Shown here piece after piece: positions 36,280-47,156 of a stretch of DNA of 64,000 nt. The notes below the pieces were generated by a model that made no database searches, had not been told where the DNA came from, and was given only the letters and a program-made list of their open reading frames with translations. The DNA comes from Cadophora sp. MPI-SDFR-AT-0126 (lineage: Eukaryota > Ascomycota > Leotiomycetes > Helotiales > Ploettnerulaceae). The DNA is taken from positions 1,674,001-1,738,000 of the forward strand of contig JAGMVK010000005.1 of the NCBI GenBank assembly GCA_020747065.1. Reading direction: 5' to 3'. Positions within the stretch are counted from its first letter, which is position 1. Every line of letters begins with the position of its first letter. The translations under genes were made by a program, and so were the position numbers.

Positions 36280-37262
36280 ATGTCCACAACCTCAGCACCC
36301 CCCTCCACCAGCGGTGTAGCCCCCTGGCGACCTCTCTTCCTCACACACATCTCCAAGTTGGCCTCCCCCGAATTCGTCTTCTCATCTCTCCACCCCTCAC
36401 CATCCAAGGACTCGCCTGTCCCCTACCTCCCACGAGCACGCTACTGCGTCTTTAGAGGGATGTGGGCTGAGCTGCCCGAGAACAAGCACAACACGGTGCC
36501 TCAGAATGAGCGGGTTTATGAGAGCGATTTGCTTACGATCACGACCGATGTTAGGATGGAGAAGGTGCCTGAGATTTTTGCAAGCTCGGCCGGTCACGGG
36601 GATGTGAGCCAGAGTCAGGGGAGTGGTGGGGGTGGGCCTGTCGAGGCGGTTTTCTGGGTCAAGGATGTTATGACGCAGTGGAGGATTAGAGGGGAAGCTT
36701 TTATTGTAGGACGGGATATTGAGGGGGAGGGAGATGAGTCGAGTGGAGTGAGAACGGTGAAAAGTGAGGTTGGGGAGAGAATGAGGGTTCTCAAGGAGGA
36801 GGGCCGGGAGGCTTGGAGTTGGGCGAAGGAGTTGACGGCTCATTTTGGAAATTTGAGCCCGGGCATGAGAGGAAGTTTTAAGAATCCACCACCTGGTACG
36901 CCGGTTGGTGTGACGCCACCAGATAAGAGGTTGGGCTTGGGTCAGAAGGTTGATGATCTGGAGGATGAGGTTGCCAGGAAGAATTTCAGGGTTGTCATTA
37001 TCAAGGTAAGCGATTATTTCTATTTGGGAAAGAGTGCGAAATTGTGCCACTACTGATTTATTACCTCCGTTATTTTACTGGTCAAACTATTGGACATGAC
37101 TAACAGGGGCAAATTTAGCCAGAGGTTGTAGAGATGGTCGACTTGACCGACCCCGAGAGAGCTCGGCGATGGAAATACACTTATGTCGGACCGAATGCTA
37201 GCGACGCGGGAGAGCACGGTGAGATTCTCGGTGAATGGAAGAAGGAAGAGCTCTGGCCATAG
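36280..37262 (+). CDS. PNPOx-like FMN-binding domain protein (Alr4036 type)
   Basis: 289 aa, exons 36280-37005 and 37119-37262, joined in phase at Ile-Ile-Lys/Pro-Glu. The sequence has the layout of the Alr4036-type pyridoxamine 5'-phosphate oxidase-like family (Pfam PF12766): an N-terminal PWRPLF block, the ARYCVFRGMW strand, LLTITTDVRMEKVPEI, VFWVKDVMTQWRIRGEAFI, and a C-terminal end with RRWKYTYVG. Members bind FMN; the reaction is unknown for the fungal proteins. The middle (residues about 100-200) has Gly/Ser and Glu-rich inserts. Its tail is 330 nt from the tail of the convergent arc1. Confidence 0.82.
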
Positions 37263-37592
37263 AAGAGCTTCTCGAATTGCATAGAAAGGAATTGGAGCAA
37301 ACCTAAGTATTGATAGATGCTAGACGAATTCAAGAAGCATTTGGACAATATGATCCGTATGAGAATTTCAGGCCTAACATTAAACTTCTTTTTACGAACC
37401 CGAGAATTAATGTTTATGATGTTCTTGAATCTTTTGGACACATTCGATTGCTCCTTTCGTCTGGAGGGAAATCGTACGTGGGCAGAACGTCTCGCTTATA
37501 ATGATCAACTAGCCCTGATAGGGAAGTTTTCAGAGAACAGTTTTTTTAATATAAATGCATTTAGGTATCTTTTGTTTATGTATCCACGCCAT
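37263..37592. other. Convergent 3' UTRs
   Basis: No gene is seen between the PNPOx-like gene (plus) and arc1 (minus). The stretch is AT-rich. Confidence 0.6.
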
Positions 37593-38852
37593 TTACCGGA
37601 CAATGCCATTGTTCAAGCTCTTAACCTTGCAAACGCCACCACTAGCAGTGACTAGCTTTCCAAGACCCGTCTTTGGCTCCTCGCCTTCCTTGCTCAACTC
37701 CTTGACAACACCAGCATCGAAAGCCACCCCAAGATCACTCGTAGTCGTGAATCCAGGCTGTAGAGTTTCCCATACCTTTTTCTTTGGATTAAGAACCCCC
37801 TCTGGTTCACCTTGCCATCCCTCAAAGTAGATTCGCTCGCCAGCTGGAGCATCTGCAGGTGGAGTGACCAACTCAACAGGTCCAGCGTGGTGATCCTCTT
37901 CTCCTTCCTTAAGTCTAGGTGACGCAGCAAGAACCATGGCACAGGACTTAATACCACGCATCTTGACAGGCTTCAGGTTGCACACAACGACTACCTTTCG
38001 ACCTTGCATTTCCTCCAATGGAACCAGACCATTCAAGCCCGAGCATACAGTCCGGACAACCTGTCCCTCGTACTCAGACGTGTCATCCGTGCCAGCTTTG
38101 TCGCCCATAGCAATCGTAGAAACGTACAATGAGTCGGCCTCTGGGTGCTTGATAGCCTTCAGGATATGTCCAACGCGTAGATCGATCAGGCTTGGTGAGA
38201 GTGGAGCCGCAACAGCAGGGGCTTTCTGTGGTTTCGGTGCCTTCTCCTTCTTCTCTTTCTTCTTCTGCTGTTCTGGCTGACCAGACCCCTCTCCCTTCAC
38301 CGCGCCAACCACAGCATCCTTGACCTCCGCGACCTTGTCAGCAACCTTCTCGCCAACACTCTTATCCTTCTTTCCGTTCGTACGGTCCGCAAGAACTGTT
38401 TCTCCTCCGGCAGCAGCGGCCGCAGCAGCAGCTTTCTCCTTCTTCAGACGTTCCTTCTCGGCCTTCGCATCGACGGGTGGCTTGACGTAGAGGATCTCTT
38501 CTGGATCGACCTTGACCTTCTTATCGGCTTCAACAGCCAAAGAAAATACGGGGGAGTTCTGCACGAAGTCCAAATGGCGGACAATATTTGGGTGACCGTG
38601 CTCGCCAGTTCGTTGCTCCGCAGTCCAGGAGTAGACTTGTGGGGCGAGTGATTCGTAGAGCGCGATGTCTGCCTTTGATGGTTTGGCGCCGAGGAGGGTT
38701 GTGCGGGAGGCCAGGTGAGTATTGAGAGTATCCAAGAGGGATTTTTGATCATTGGTTCCAGCAGTCGACTTGAGGCGGTCGGAGGTGGTGAGCCATTGAT
38801 TGATCTCTGCTTGCTCCGTCTCGGAGTAGGTCAGGTTATCGAAGGATGACAT
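37593..38852 (-). CDS. arc1: tRNA-aminoacylation cofactor Arc1 (EMAPII/AIMP1 type)
   Basis: Single exon, 419 aa. In yeast Arc1 binds methionyl- and glutamyl-tRNA synthetases in the cytosol and delivers tRNA to them; the same role is likely here. The N-terminal third is a GST-like fold (LLGAKPSKADIALYESL). The middle is a Lys/Ala/Glu-rich linker including a run of eight or nine Ala (residues about 140-220), typical of the family's general tRNA-binding part. From about 240 an OB-fold tRNA-binding domain begins with LIDLRVGHILKAIKHPEADS, and an EMAPII-like C-terminal extension follows (MRGIKSCAMVLAAS). The start is the only Met before the conserved N-terminus. Confidence 0.92.
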   Translation of the reverse strand: MSSFDNLTYSETEQAEINQWLTTSDRLKSTAGTNDQKSLLDTLNTHLASRTTLLGAKPSKADIALYESLAPQVYSWTAEQRTGEHGHPNIVRHLDFVQNSPVFSLAVEADKKVKVDPEEILYVKPPVDAKAEKERLKKEKAAAAAAAAGGETVLADRTNGKKDKSVGEKVADKVAEVKDAVVGAVKGEGSGQPEQQKKKEKKEKAPKPQKAPAVAAPLSPSLIDLRVGHILKAIKHPEADSLYVSTIAMGDKAGTDDTSEYEGQVVRTVCSGLNGLVPLEEMQGRKVVVVCNLKPVKMRGIKSCAMVLAASPRLKEGEEDHHAGPVELVTPPADAPAGERIYFEGWQGEPEGVLNPKKKVWETLQPGFTTTSDLGVAFDAGVVKELSKEGEEPKTGLGKLVTASGGVCKVKSLNNGIVR

Positions 38853-39359
38853 GGTTCTATGAAGTGTCTTTGGTGTGAGCCTAATGGCGCGTGAGATAAT
38901 TCGTGTGGGAAACAGCTTGGCGGCTGTTCAATGATTTATTTGAAGGTGGAATGTGTCGCTCGCGGAATGTTCTGTTAACTGGAAAATATCGTTTGTTGGA
39001 AGGAGTCACGAAGTGGGGCTGGCTGCCAGCCTTGTCTTGGAAGGCTGAAGTTTGCCCGAGCGGGGGCCAGGCCAGCAACATCGTTAGGATGATTGACACT
39101 ATTTAAACATCATCAAATTTAATACTATATATGTCCAATGATTACAATGGCTACATGTTTATTTGATGTACGTTCGAAAAATACATGTTCCAAGGGTATA
39201 AGTTGGTTTTCAAAGCCAGAACATATATGCACGCACCCCGCCTCCGGCTGACCACCACCGAATGCAACGTAATGTTAGAATGTATGTAAAAATCTCATGA
39301 GATGTCAAAAAAAAAAAAAAAGACCCAACCCTAATCACTCTCAGTGCCCGGCTTGAAAT
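38853..39359. other. Intergenic between two minus-strand genes
   Basis: Promoter of arc1 and 3' UTR of the MFS gene. A run of about 14 A lies at 39307-39321. No gene is seen. Confidence 0.6.
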
Positions 39360-41169
39360 TTATCCAGCCGCAAATGTGCTCCTCTTCCTTAACTTCTCAC
39401 CGAATTTCCAAAGCAAAAAGGGGCCCGGCCAACCCAGAACGATGGCTATGAATGCCAGAACACTGTTTCCCCAACCATAATGTAACTTGGCGTACATATA
39501 GGGAGCAAACAGAGGGAACCCAAAGCCCGCCAAACTCCTCAGAACAGTCGCCGCGCCTATAGCGCTCGCTGCATAACGTGTATACGAGTCTACAATGTAG
39601 GTTTGAATACACTGAAACCCGATAATGGTTCCAGCTGAGAATATCGCAGCCCCTATATTTGGAACAATCCAATGAGTCTGTGCATCAGCAGACCATCCAT
39701 AGATGAAAAGGCCAATAGGGACTAAGAGAGCCCCAGGCATCATGAGCGGAACGCGGAACTCTGGCTTTCCTACGCCATTGTTCCGTTTCTTGAGGGTTCG
39801 ATAGATCCCGTCCTGGCAAGGTGCTGCTATTTGGGTACCAATAAAAAAACCAGCACCAAGAGAGATGTAGTTCAGCCCTCCAATGCCTACCGACTCATTG
39901 TACTCGTTCTCCCATAGACCTGGGAACGTGCTAAGAACCAGATACATAATACCATAAAGATATGCCATATACATTGCTAGGATCTGAACGATGACCTGAG
40001 TGAAGAGGAGCCTGAAAGGTCGACTCAGAGCAATGCGTATAGTCTTTCCAACTGTGCGATCCGGACGGTCGAATTCGGTGTGCAGAGCCTCATTCCCGGT
40101 GTCCTTGATCATTTGCTTCTTCTTGCGGTGCAGAAGAACAGGTGCGTAGGTCTCTTGCAGGAAGAATAGTCCAGCTATCTGGATCATGCCATCAGCTATC
40201 GTAGTTGAGTAGAATACCCATCGCCAAGTCGTGTTTTCCGCAATGAAACCTCCAGCTATGGGACCAACTGCTGGACCTAGTAGCGGCGCAAGACTGTATA
40301 TACTAATTGCCTTTCCACGCTGTTCAGCGGTAAAGAGATCGCTTAGAACTCCTCCACCAACGGCAAGAGGAGCAGATCCGCCCAGTCCTGACAAAAATCG
40401 AAATGCGATCAATTGGCCCTTGCTTTGGGCCAATCCGCATCCAAGATTGAAGAATAGGTAAAAAAGATTCGAAAGTTGGAGGACGATGACACGACCGTAC
40501 ATCTCGGAAAGAGGACCGAGAAACAGAGGACCAACAGCATAAGCTAGAACAAATATAGACAAAGTCATAGACTTCTCTAAGTCGCTGGTAATGTTGAAGT
40601 CTGCTGCAATCGAATTGACCGCCGGTGCAACCATAGAACTCGATACTGGCGAAATGAATGTGAAGGAAGAAACTGGAGCGTATTAGCAAGGTTGTCTCGA
40701 AATAAGAGCCAGTGGACTTACCAATCAGAGTAGCTGCCCATTTGTGACCAATCGACCAATTCTTCGGATTTTTAGGATCTTCGGGCCCATCCCAATTCAC
40801 AAGGTTCGGATCTCTTACACTCCTTCCACTCTTCGTTGTTCTTGACTTCTCCAATACTGGTCCAGCCTCGACATCCCTCTGGTCTTCTATGTCGTCTCGC
40901 ACTTCTGGCACAATGTCCCCGTCTTGCTCTTCTTTTGTGTCCTTCTCAGTCAAGTCTAATTCATCAGTACTCTCGTCATCTTCGAGTGCCTCACTGGACT
41001 TTTTGTGATCACTATGGTAGCTGTGCCCATAGTATTGGGCATTGTCGTCGAGGTACGCGCCGCTTGAAGGTATTCGGTGAAGGGCCACTGGAGATGCGCC
41101 GGAGCGCTGAGAAGCAGCACCAGAGGTGTTTCTTCTTGATCGACTCGGTGGATCTACAGAATCGGACAT
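39360..41169 (-). CDS. MFS transporter, DHA1 drug/polyamine:proton antiporter type
   Basis: Predicted efflux pump of the plasma membrane, 586 aa, exons 40722-41169 and 39360-40672, joined in phase at Leu-Ile-Val-Ser-Ser. A long hydrophilic, Ser/Asp/Glu-rich N-terminal tail (about 140 residues) leads to WDGPEDPKNPKNWS, the usual entry of fungal DHA1 transporters. Twelve helices follow, with GPLSEMYGRVIVLQ between helices 2 and 3, FRFLSGLGGSAPLAVGGGV, and SLAPLLGPAVGPIAGGFI in helix 5. This is the family of Flr1/Tpo-like drug and polyamine exporters; the substrate is not decidable. The start at 41169 (Met-Ser-Asp-Ser-Val-Asp) is preferred to an in-frame ATG at 41304, which would add a Cys-rich unconserved lead. 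Confidence 0.88.
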
Positions 41170-43527
41170 GCCCAATTGTTTCGATATCTGTAAAGCTTGT
41201 GTTGTGCCGTATTGTGAGGTAATCTTTCTAGACGTGAGGCAAAACAATTCCGATAATGACGTTGCTAGACAACAGAAAGATGTGCATCCAACACAACGAT
41301 ACACAGCGTAAATTTGTCACTTGGAACAAGTCTAACAGCAGTCTCTGACACTTATATACTTTGAAGGAAAAGAGGAGAGGACTTAACGTGACGCAAATGC
41401 GAAGATCGAAGGAGATAAGGGTACTTAGAACAGGACTTTAGGAAGTGCAGACGCCGACTCGCCGTCACCACCGACCCTTCAATTGAAGAATTACTATTGG
41501 TAGACATGTCGGAATATCGGTGTCTGGCTAGTTAGAACAAAAATTGTTTGAGAGCATTGCCTGGATGCTGTGCGGTGCAAAGGAAAAGAATGTGAGGGGA
41601 AGAAGTCGGTTATGTCGGCACTTTTTTCGCCTCTGGAAGCTGAAATCGCTTCAGATGAGGGCCCACGTCTTGGAGGAAACACGGGGATTAGCCATGACGA
41701 TAATGTCCGCGTGCCCCCCTCCAATAATAACACTGTTTTTGACCAACATGCGCATGGCTTTCATGAGTTGAGATTGAGTTATCTATTAAAAAGCTTGTTA
41801 TTAAGTTTCCACCCCCCCCCCCCCCCCCCCCCCCCACCACCGGCGGACAGTCCGTTTTGTTGGTCAAAGCTCTTGGAGACCAGCACCAAAACATTTGACT
41901 TTTCGTCGTTGTAAGTGACCTCATTTCCGTTCGTGTTTTCCTTGTACCAAGGATACGAAAGCACAAGACACTGCATGAGGAGTTCTGATGGCTTTTCCTC
42001 CGAGTGATGACTTGAAGTCGGGTCAGTGAACCTTACTCGATGTTTGAAAGCTCGTCAAATGAGGTTGATAGCTCGAGCTGTCTCACCGTTTCTCTTCGAG
42101 GGGATCTGACTTACGCTTCAAGATGGCTTGTGGTTGCAGTTAGATACCCGCACTGTCCCGTTATTGTCATCTCTATAGCCAAAAGAAGTATTAACTCTAC
42201 AAGAAGTAAAGTTGCTCTCGATGACTTGCCATATTTCTACGTCATACCGCATGGAATAAAGAGCGGAGACCAAGAGGTCGGGGTTTGTCCAGTATGAAAA
42301 GTCTCAACGGACTTTCAGAACTCCAAGAGGAGAAGAATCGGTTGATGTGAGACTAAGGTCAAGTACTGCGTCATCTTCCTAAGATCAGCCATTTCAGCTT
42401 TCAGGCTCAAGAGGCTTGTTGTCGTTGTTAGCCCTAGTATTTGGCGAAACTCGACTTTTCAACGCATCGGAACTCTCCTGTGGTGTGGAGGGTTGTGATG
42501 ATTATATTCCACGGCACCACTACACCTTTTACGATTCCTTTAGAACGCTTTGGATCTATTTTGAACCTATGTTGGCAATCAACCCTGCGGCGATAATTGA
42601 AATCATGCCACTTTGGGCCACTACGCATACAGAAGAAAAGCAAAAGTTACACAGTTCGATGCCATAAAAGCCACAATCTCCCCCAACCCGATATAGATGA
42701 AATGGTTGCCGTGCAAAACTCGAAAATTAAAGAGCATTTCGGATTGTATCATCACGCCCTCGAGATTGAAGGCTGACAATCTAGATGTGAAAAGCAAAAA
42801 GTGGAAATTCGAGGGTTGCTGAAGAGGGTAAGGCTTGTAGACGGATGTCTTAAGAAGGTGTGATCTGCTCTTGCAACTTGGATTTCTTGCACCTAACATC
42901 GTCCCGCCTCCTCCTCTTCTAATTTGTACTACAAAACAGTACTTCTGCCATATCTTTCTCAACAAATGCCTAGCTATCAGGACCCTGTCACTACTGCAAG
43001 GATAGGAATGGTGTAACCCTTCACGCCGACCATCCAATCAAAGGTGCGCATTTGCAAAGATTGTCCCCTCCAAGATCTTTCTTATCAGCTGGCTAGGGTG
43101 GAGTGTCCCTCGACTAGAGCCCCCCATTCGAGGGGCAGCATCTCGCTGTATTTGCTTCTTGCAGAGCAGAAGTTCAAGGATATCCGCATTGTGCCCCCCG
43201 CCTTCCGCTCGCAATTGTCAGCACATGCAATAAGAGAGACCTCACCTGCAGGTTCTCCGGGGAGATTATTCTTCTTACTGCAGACTCCGAAGGAAGAGAC
43301 TTTCACCGGAATCGGCACTCGACGCGATCAACCGTACCTCCGTGACTTGTTCAAAGACGATCGTATCTTGCTGACGATAGAGCCTGATCCGTGCTCGATA
43401 ACCCGCGATCCCATTTTCCCCAATTCGACCCGGACATCTCCCACTCTTCGGAGCCTGCGATTCGGCTCCTGTTACTACGCCTACATACAATTTCCAGGCT
43501 GGTGCAGGTGTTCCTATCGCCCCACTG
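41170..43527. promoter_or_regulatory. Long divergent intergenic region, DHA1 transporter / NirA-type regulator
   Basis: About 2.36 kb with outward-reading genes on both sides. It contains an uninterrupted run of 24 C at 41812-41835, followed by ACCACCGGCGG. No gene is supported; open stretches at 41570-41914 and 42621-43037 have no motifs, and the former reads through the C run. The right 400 nt is probably the leader of the regulator gene. Confidence 0.45.
41812..41835. repeat. Poly-C homopolymer, 24 nt
   Basis: An exact run of 24 C on the plus strand (G on the other), next to ACCACCGG. It is far longer than any other C or G run seen in the window. It may be real or an assembly artefact. 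Confidence 0.9.
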
Positions 43528-46468
43528 ATGTCCGACGCCCAAGATGGAGTTCAGATGATGCAGGGCGTGGCCAACGACGGGGGTTTCAACATGAATGACC
43601 CCAGTGGCGGTGATTTGGGACAGGGAGGAGGGGCAACGAAGAAAAAGTCAAGAAGCAGTAGGGACGCTGCTTCGATCAAGAGACGATGCGTCAGTACGGC
43701 GTGTATTGCCTGTAGGAGGAGGAAGTCGAAATGCGACGGCAACACACCCAGTTGCGCAGCTTGTTCGAGCGTTTACGGCACTGGTGAGTTCCTAGAGATC
43801 CATAAGGAGATGCTGGACCGTTAACTAATTGCAATCAGAGTGCGTCTACGATCCCAATAGCGACCATCGAAGAAAAGGCGTTTACAAAGAGAAGATCGAT
43901 AGTCTCAAGACGAGAAACTCGACGTTGCAGACCTTGGTACAAGCAATCTTGAATGCGGCAGAGGATGATGTACCAGCACTTATACGGCAGATCCGGACAT
44001 GCGAGAGTCTCGACGATGTTGCAGATAACATTCTTAGACAAGAGCAGGGGCTTGACGACGAGGAGGACGATTACGATGACAACGCTGCGTACACTACCTC
44101 GAACCTGTCAACATTCGAGACGGAACTATCTGGAAAGATGGGCGAATTGAGGCTGGAGAATGGCTCTGTTCGATTTCTAGGCGGGACTTCAAATTTGATC
44201 TACCTGGATCCAACTGACGATGCCGACGAGGGCATTGCTGGTGTAGAAATGGTTCAACAGCAGGAAGATCCCTTGACCAGTTGGTCAGCAGTAACGACAG
44301 ACACGGAGCTTATCGTACACTTGATCAACAGTAAGTTCTTTCTTCTCTATTTCTCCATTTGTCTCGACCAAGGGCTTCGGGCATGTCACTCGAGTCCTGG
44401 TACTACGCCGAAATATCCCTTTTCTATCGACTTTTGTGATGAGAAGCAGTGCTGATTTCGACCTTCTTGTTGAAGTGTACTTTACGTGGCATTATAACTT
44501 CTTCACAACGTTATCGAAGAGCCTTTTCTACAGAGACTTTTTGCTGGGCAAACCCCAAGGAACACCGAAACGAACAATCTATTGTTCCAGCTTATTAGTA
44601 AACGCCATGCTTGCCCTTGGATGCCATTTCACAAGCTCGCCAAAAGCTTGTGCTGACCCGAGCGATCCAGCAACCAAAGGAGATGCATTTTTTGCGGAGG
44701 CCAAGAGACTGATCGTGGAAAATGATGAGTACGAGAAGCCTAAGCTTACCACAATTCAGGCTTTGTGCCTCATGTCTGTTAGAGAAGCTGGTTGTGGCCG
44801 TGAAGCGAAAGGATGGGTTTATTCGGGGATGGCCTTTCGAATGGCTCAGGATATGGGGTTGAATCTTGATTCTGGTGGCATGACAAACAGCCGAGAAACT
44901 ATGGACGAAAAAGAAATCGATGCTCGCAGAATCACATTCTGGGGTTGCTTCTTATTCGACAAATGCTGGTCTAACTACCTTGGACGGCTTCCACAATTAC
45001 CAGTTTCAAATATCACAGCCCCGAAGTATGATGTATTTCCAGAAGAAGATGCTGATATTTGGTCGCCTTACACTGATAATGGTGTTGGACAACTACACTC
45101 ACAGGCGTCCCGTACCAGGGCTGTGGCATTACAGGGTTCCAAACTTTGCGAGATCAGTAGCGATCTATTGACTTTTTTCTATCATCCGCAAACTTTGGAA
45201 AGATCAGTCGGAAGGTCCCAGGAGTTGAAGAAATTGAGCGAGCTGCAAACGAGATTGGAGACTTGGCGAAGAGAACTGCCAAAAGAAATGGAACCGAAGG
45301 AGGGGCAGTTGCCCAATGTTCTTCTCATGCAGTAAGTTGCCTTTCGTTAACCGAAATCCGGTCGCTAATGTCAGGCAGTATGTTCTTCCATCTGTTATAC
45401 ATTCATTTGTTCCGGCCTTTCCTCAAGTACAATCCATCAACCTCGCCACTTCCGTCTCATGTTTCACCTCGAAAGCTATGTACACAGGCTGCCGGATCCA
45501 TCTCGAAACTCATGCGTCTTTACAAACGCACTTATGGTTTACGCCAGATCTGCAACATTGCGGTTTATATGGCCCACTCGGCCTGCACTATTCATTTGCT
45601 CAACCTTCCAGAGAAGACGGCAAAGAGAGATATAATTCACGGAGTGAAGCACCTAGAAGAGATCGCTGAAGACTGGCTGTGCGCTCGTCGCACTTTGAGC
45701 ATCCTCTCAGTTTTAGCACGAAAATGGAAGATTGATCTGCCTGATGAGGCTGCAACGGTCTTTACTCGCACAGATTCCAAGTTTGGCTTCTTCAGCACAG
45801 CGGACGTGCCATCTCCTAAGCACGAGTTGGTTGTGGCCACCCCTCCATCGAACAATACATCACCGGCTCGCCCTATGCATTCTGTACCACAGCAACATAA
45901 CAATACCCGTCCCCAAACACAGCTTCAGCAAAGCCTGTACTCCTATCTTCCTGATGCTCCTTCTATCGGAACTTCTTCATTGCCAGTTGCAACGCCAACC
46001 AATCAAAACAACATGAGGCAAAGCCGGGACGGCTTTGCGACAGGCATCGGATCAATGAATATGCCCAGCGAGCCACTCGTCCCAACTGTTCCATATCCTC
46101 GCCACAACTACAGCAACTCCGTTTCATCCATGTCCAGATCTGGTATGACACCAGGCAACGATCTTCCCCGCACAAATTCAGAAGCATCAGGCTCTATGAC
46201 CAGACAAGTCAGTCCGACCATGTTTGGTGGTGTAGAGGCTCTGGTAGAGAGCCAAGATTGGTGGCTACGAGACCAGGCAAGCCTTGCCATTGGGTTCGAT
46301 AACTGGATGTCAGCTGGTAGTGACATCACAACGGGTACAGGTACTAGCAACAATGCCTTGAATGGCAGCGCCTCTGCCGAAATAGACCAAATGACAGGGT
46401 CTGGTTTTTACATGCCACCAAACGTCGATGGGAAACCGAGTGATGGCTTCGACGATGATTGGTACTAG
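43528..46468 (+). CDS. nirA: NirA/NIT4-type Zn2Cys6 nitrate-assimilation regulator
   Basis: Nuclear activator, 897 aa, exons 43528-43783, 43839-44330, 44476-45331 and 45379-46468; phases consistent. The zinc cluster has Cys59, 62, 69, 76, 79 and 87 (CX2CX6CX6CX2CX7C), in the setting STACIACRRRKSKCDG, and the first intron falls between the fifth and sixth Cys. It is followed at once by YDPNSDHRRKGVY and the dimerisation helix LKTRNSTLQTLVQAIL, both hallmarks of Aspergillus NirA and Neurospora NIT4. The fungal TF domain (about 250-550) and a Ser/Gln/Asn-rich activation region follow, with a DWWLRDQASLAIGFDNW block near the end. NirA/NIT4 turns on nitrate and nitrite reductase genes. A paralogue with another target set cannot be excluded. 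No nitrate genes are in the window. Confidence 0.82.
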
Positions 46469-47156
46469 AGATCTCCTGTTCTTTCTCCCTTTTGTCTAAT
46501 ATGTATATCTTTTTGGTTTTTATTTTAGTGGATCGCAAAATTTCTCTGGGAGGTGGAGCTGAAGGGTATTTTTGGATGATGGGTGATGATAAATGATAAT
46601 TATACGTTTTCAGGGACAATAGTGGGAAAGAGCTCTAGGTCAGTCCGAGCAACTGTAGCGATTGATCTGGATGTTTAACACGGGAGTACATAGAAAGGCG
46701 TTCGGTGTCCTAGGAGCTCATCTCATGAAGTCTCCCTACAGTTAGATGGAAGAACGTCAACATAACTACTCTCATGATTCTCGCCCAATAGACCTTTCAA
46801 TGCGACGTGAAGAAATACAATACTCTCCTTTTATCAAAGTCTGGCAAGACGATTGTGGCAATGTCTTTGTAAATCATAGTTGAATCAGAGTACATGCGAG
46901 TCCGGGATTCATTCCCACCAAGTGCTTTCAAAATGGATAAAGATCTGCTTTAGCAATTGTGCCGCATGGCCTTCCTCGAAGTCCATTTCTGCTTGTGAAA
47001 TGTTGAGACTTCAAGTCTATTGATTCTTCTAGATTTCCTTCATCGTTTACATGCATATGTCCAACCCAATGCTTCTATATAAATTCACCTTTGTCCTTGA
47101 CCAGGTGCACGATACATCCAACACATCTTTCAAGCACGGGTCCCACGCCGAGCACA
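46469..47156. other. Convergent 3' regions
   Basis: No gene is seen between the NirA-type gene (plus) and the hexokinase gene (minus). Confidence 0.6.
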
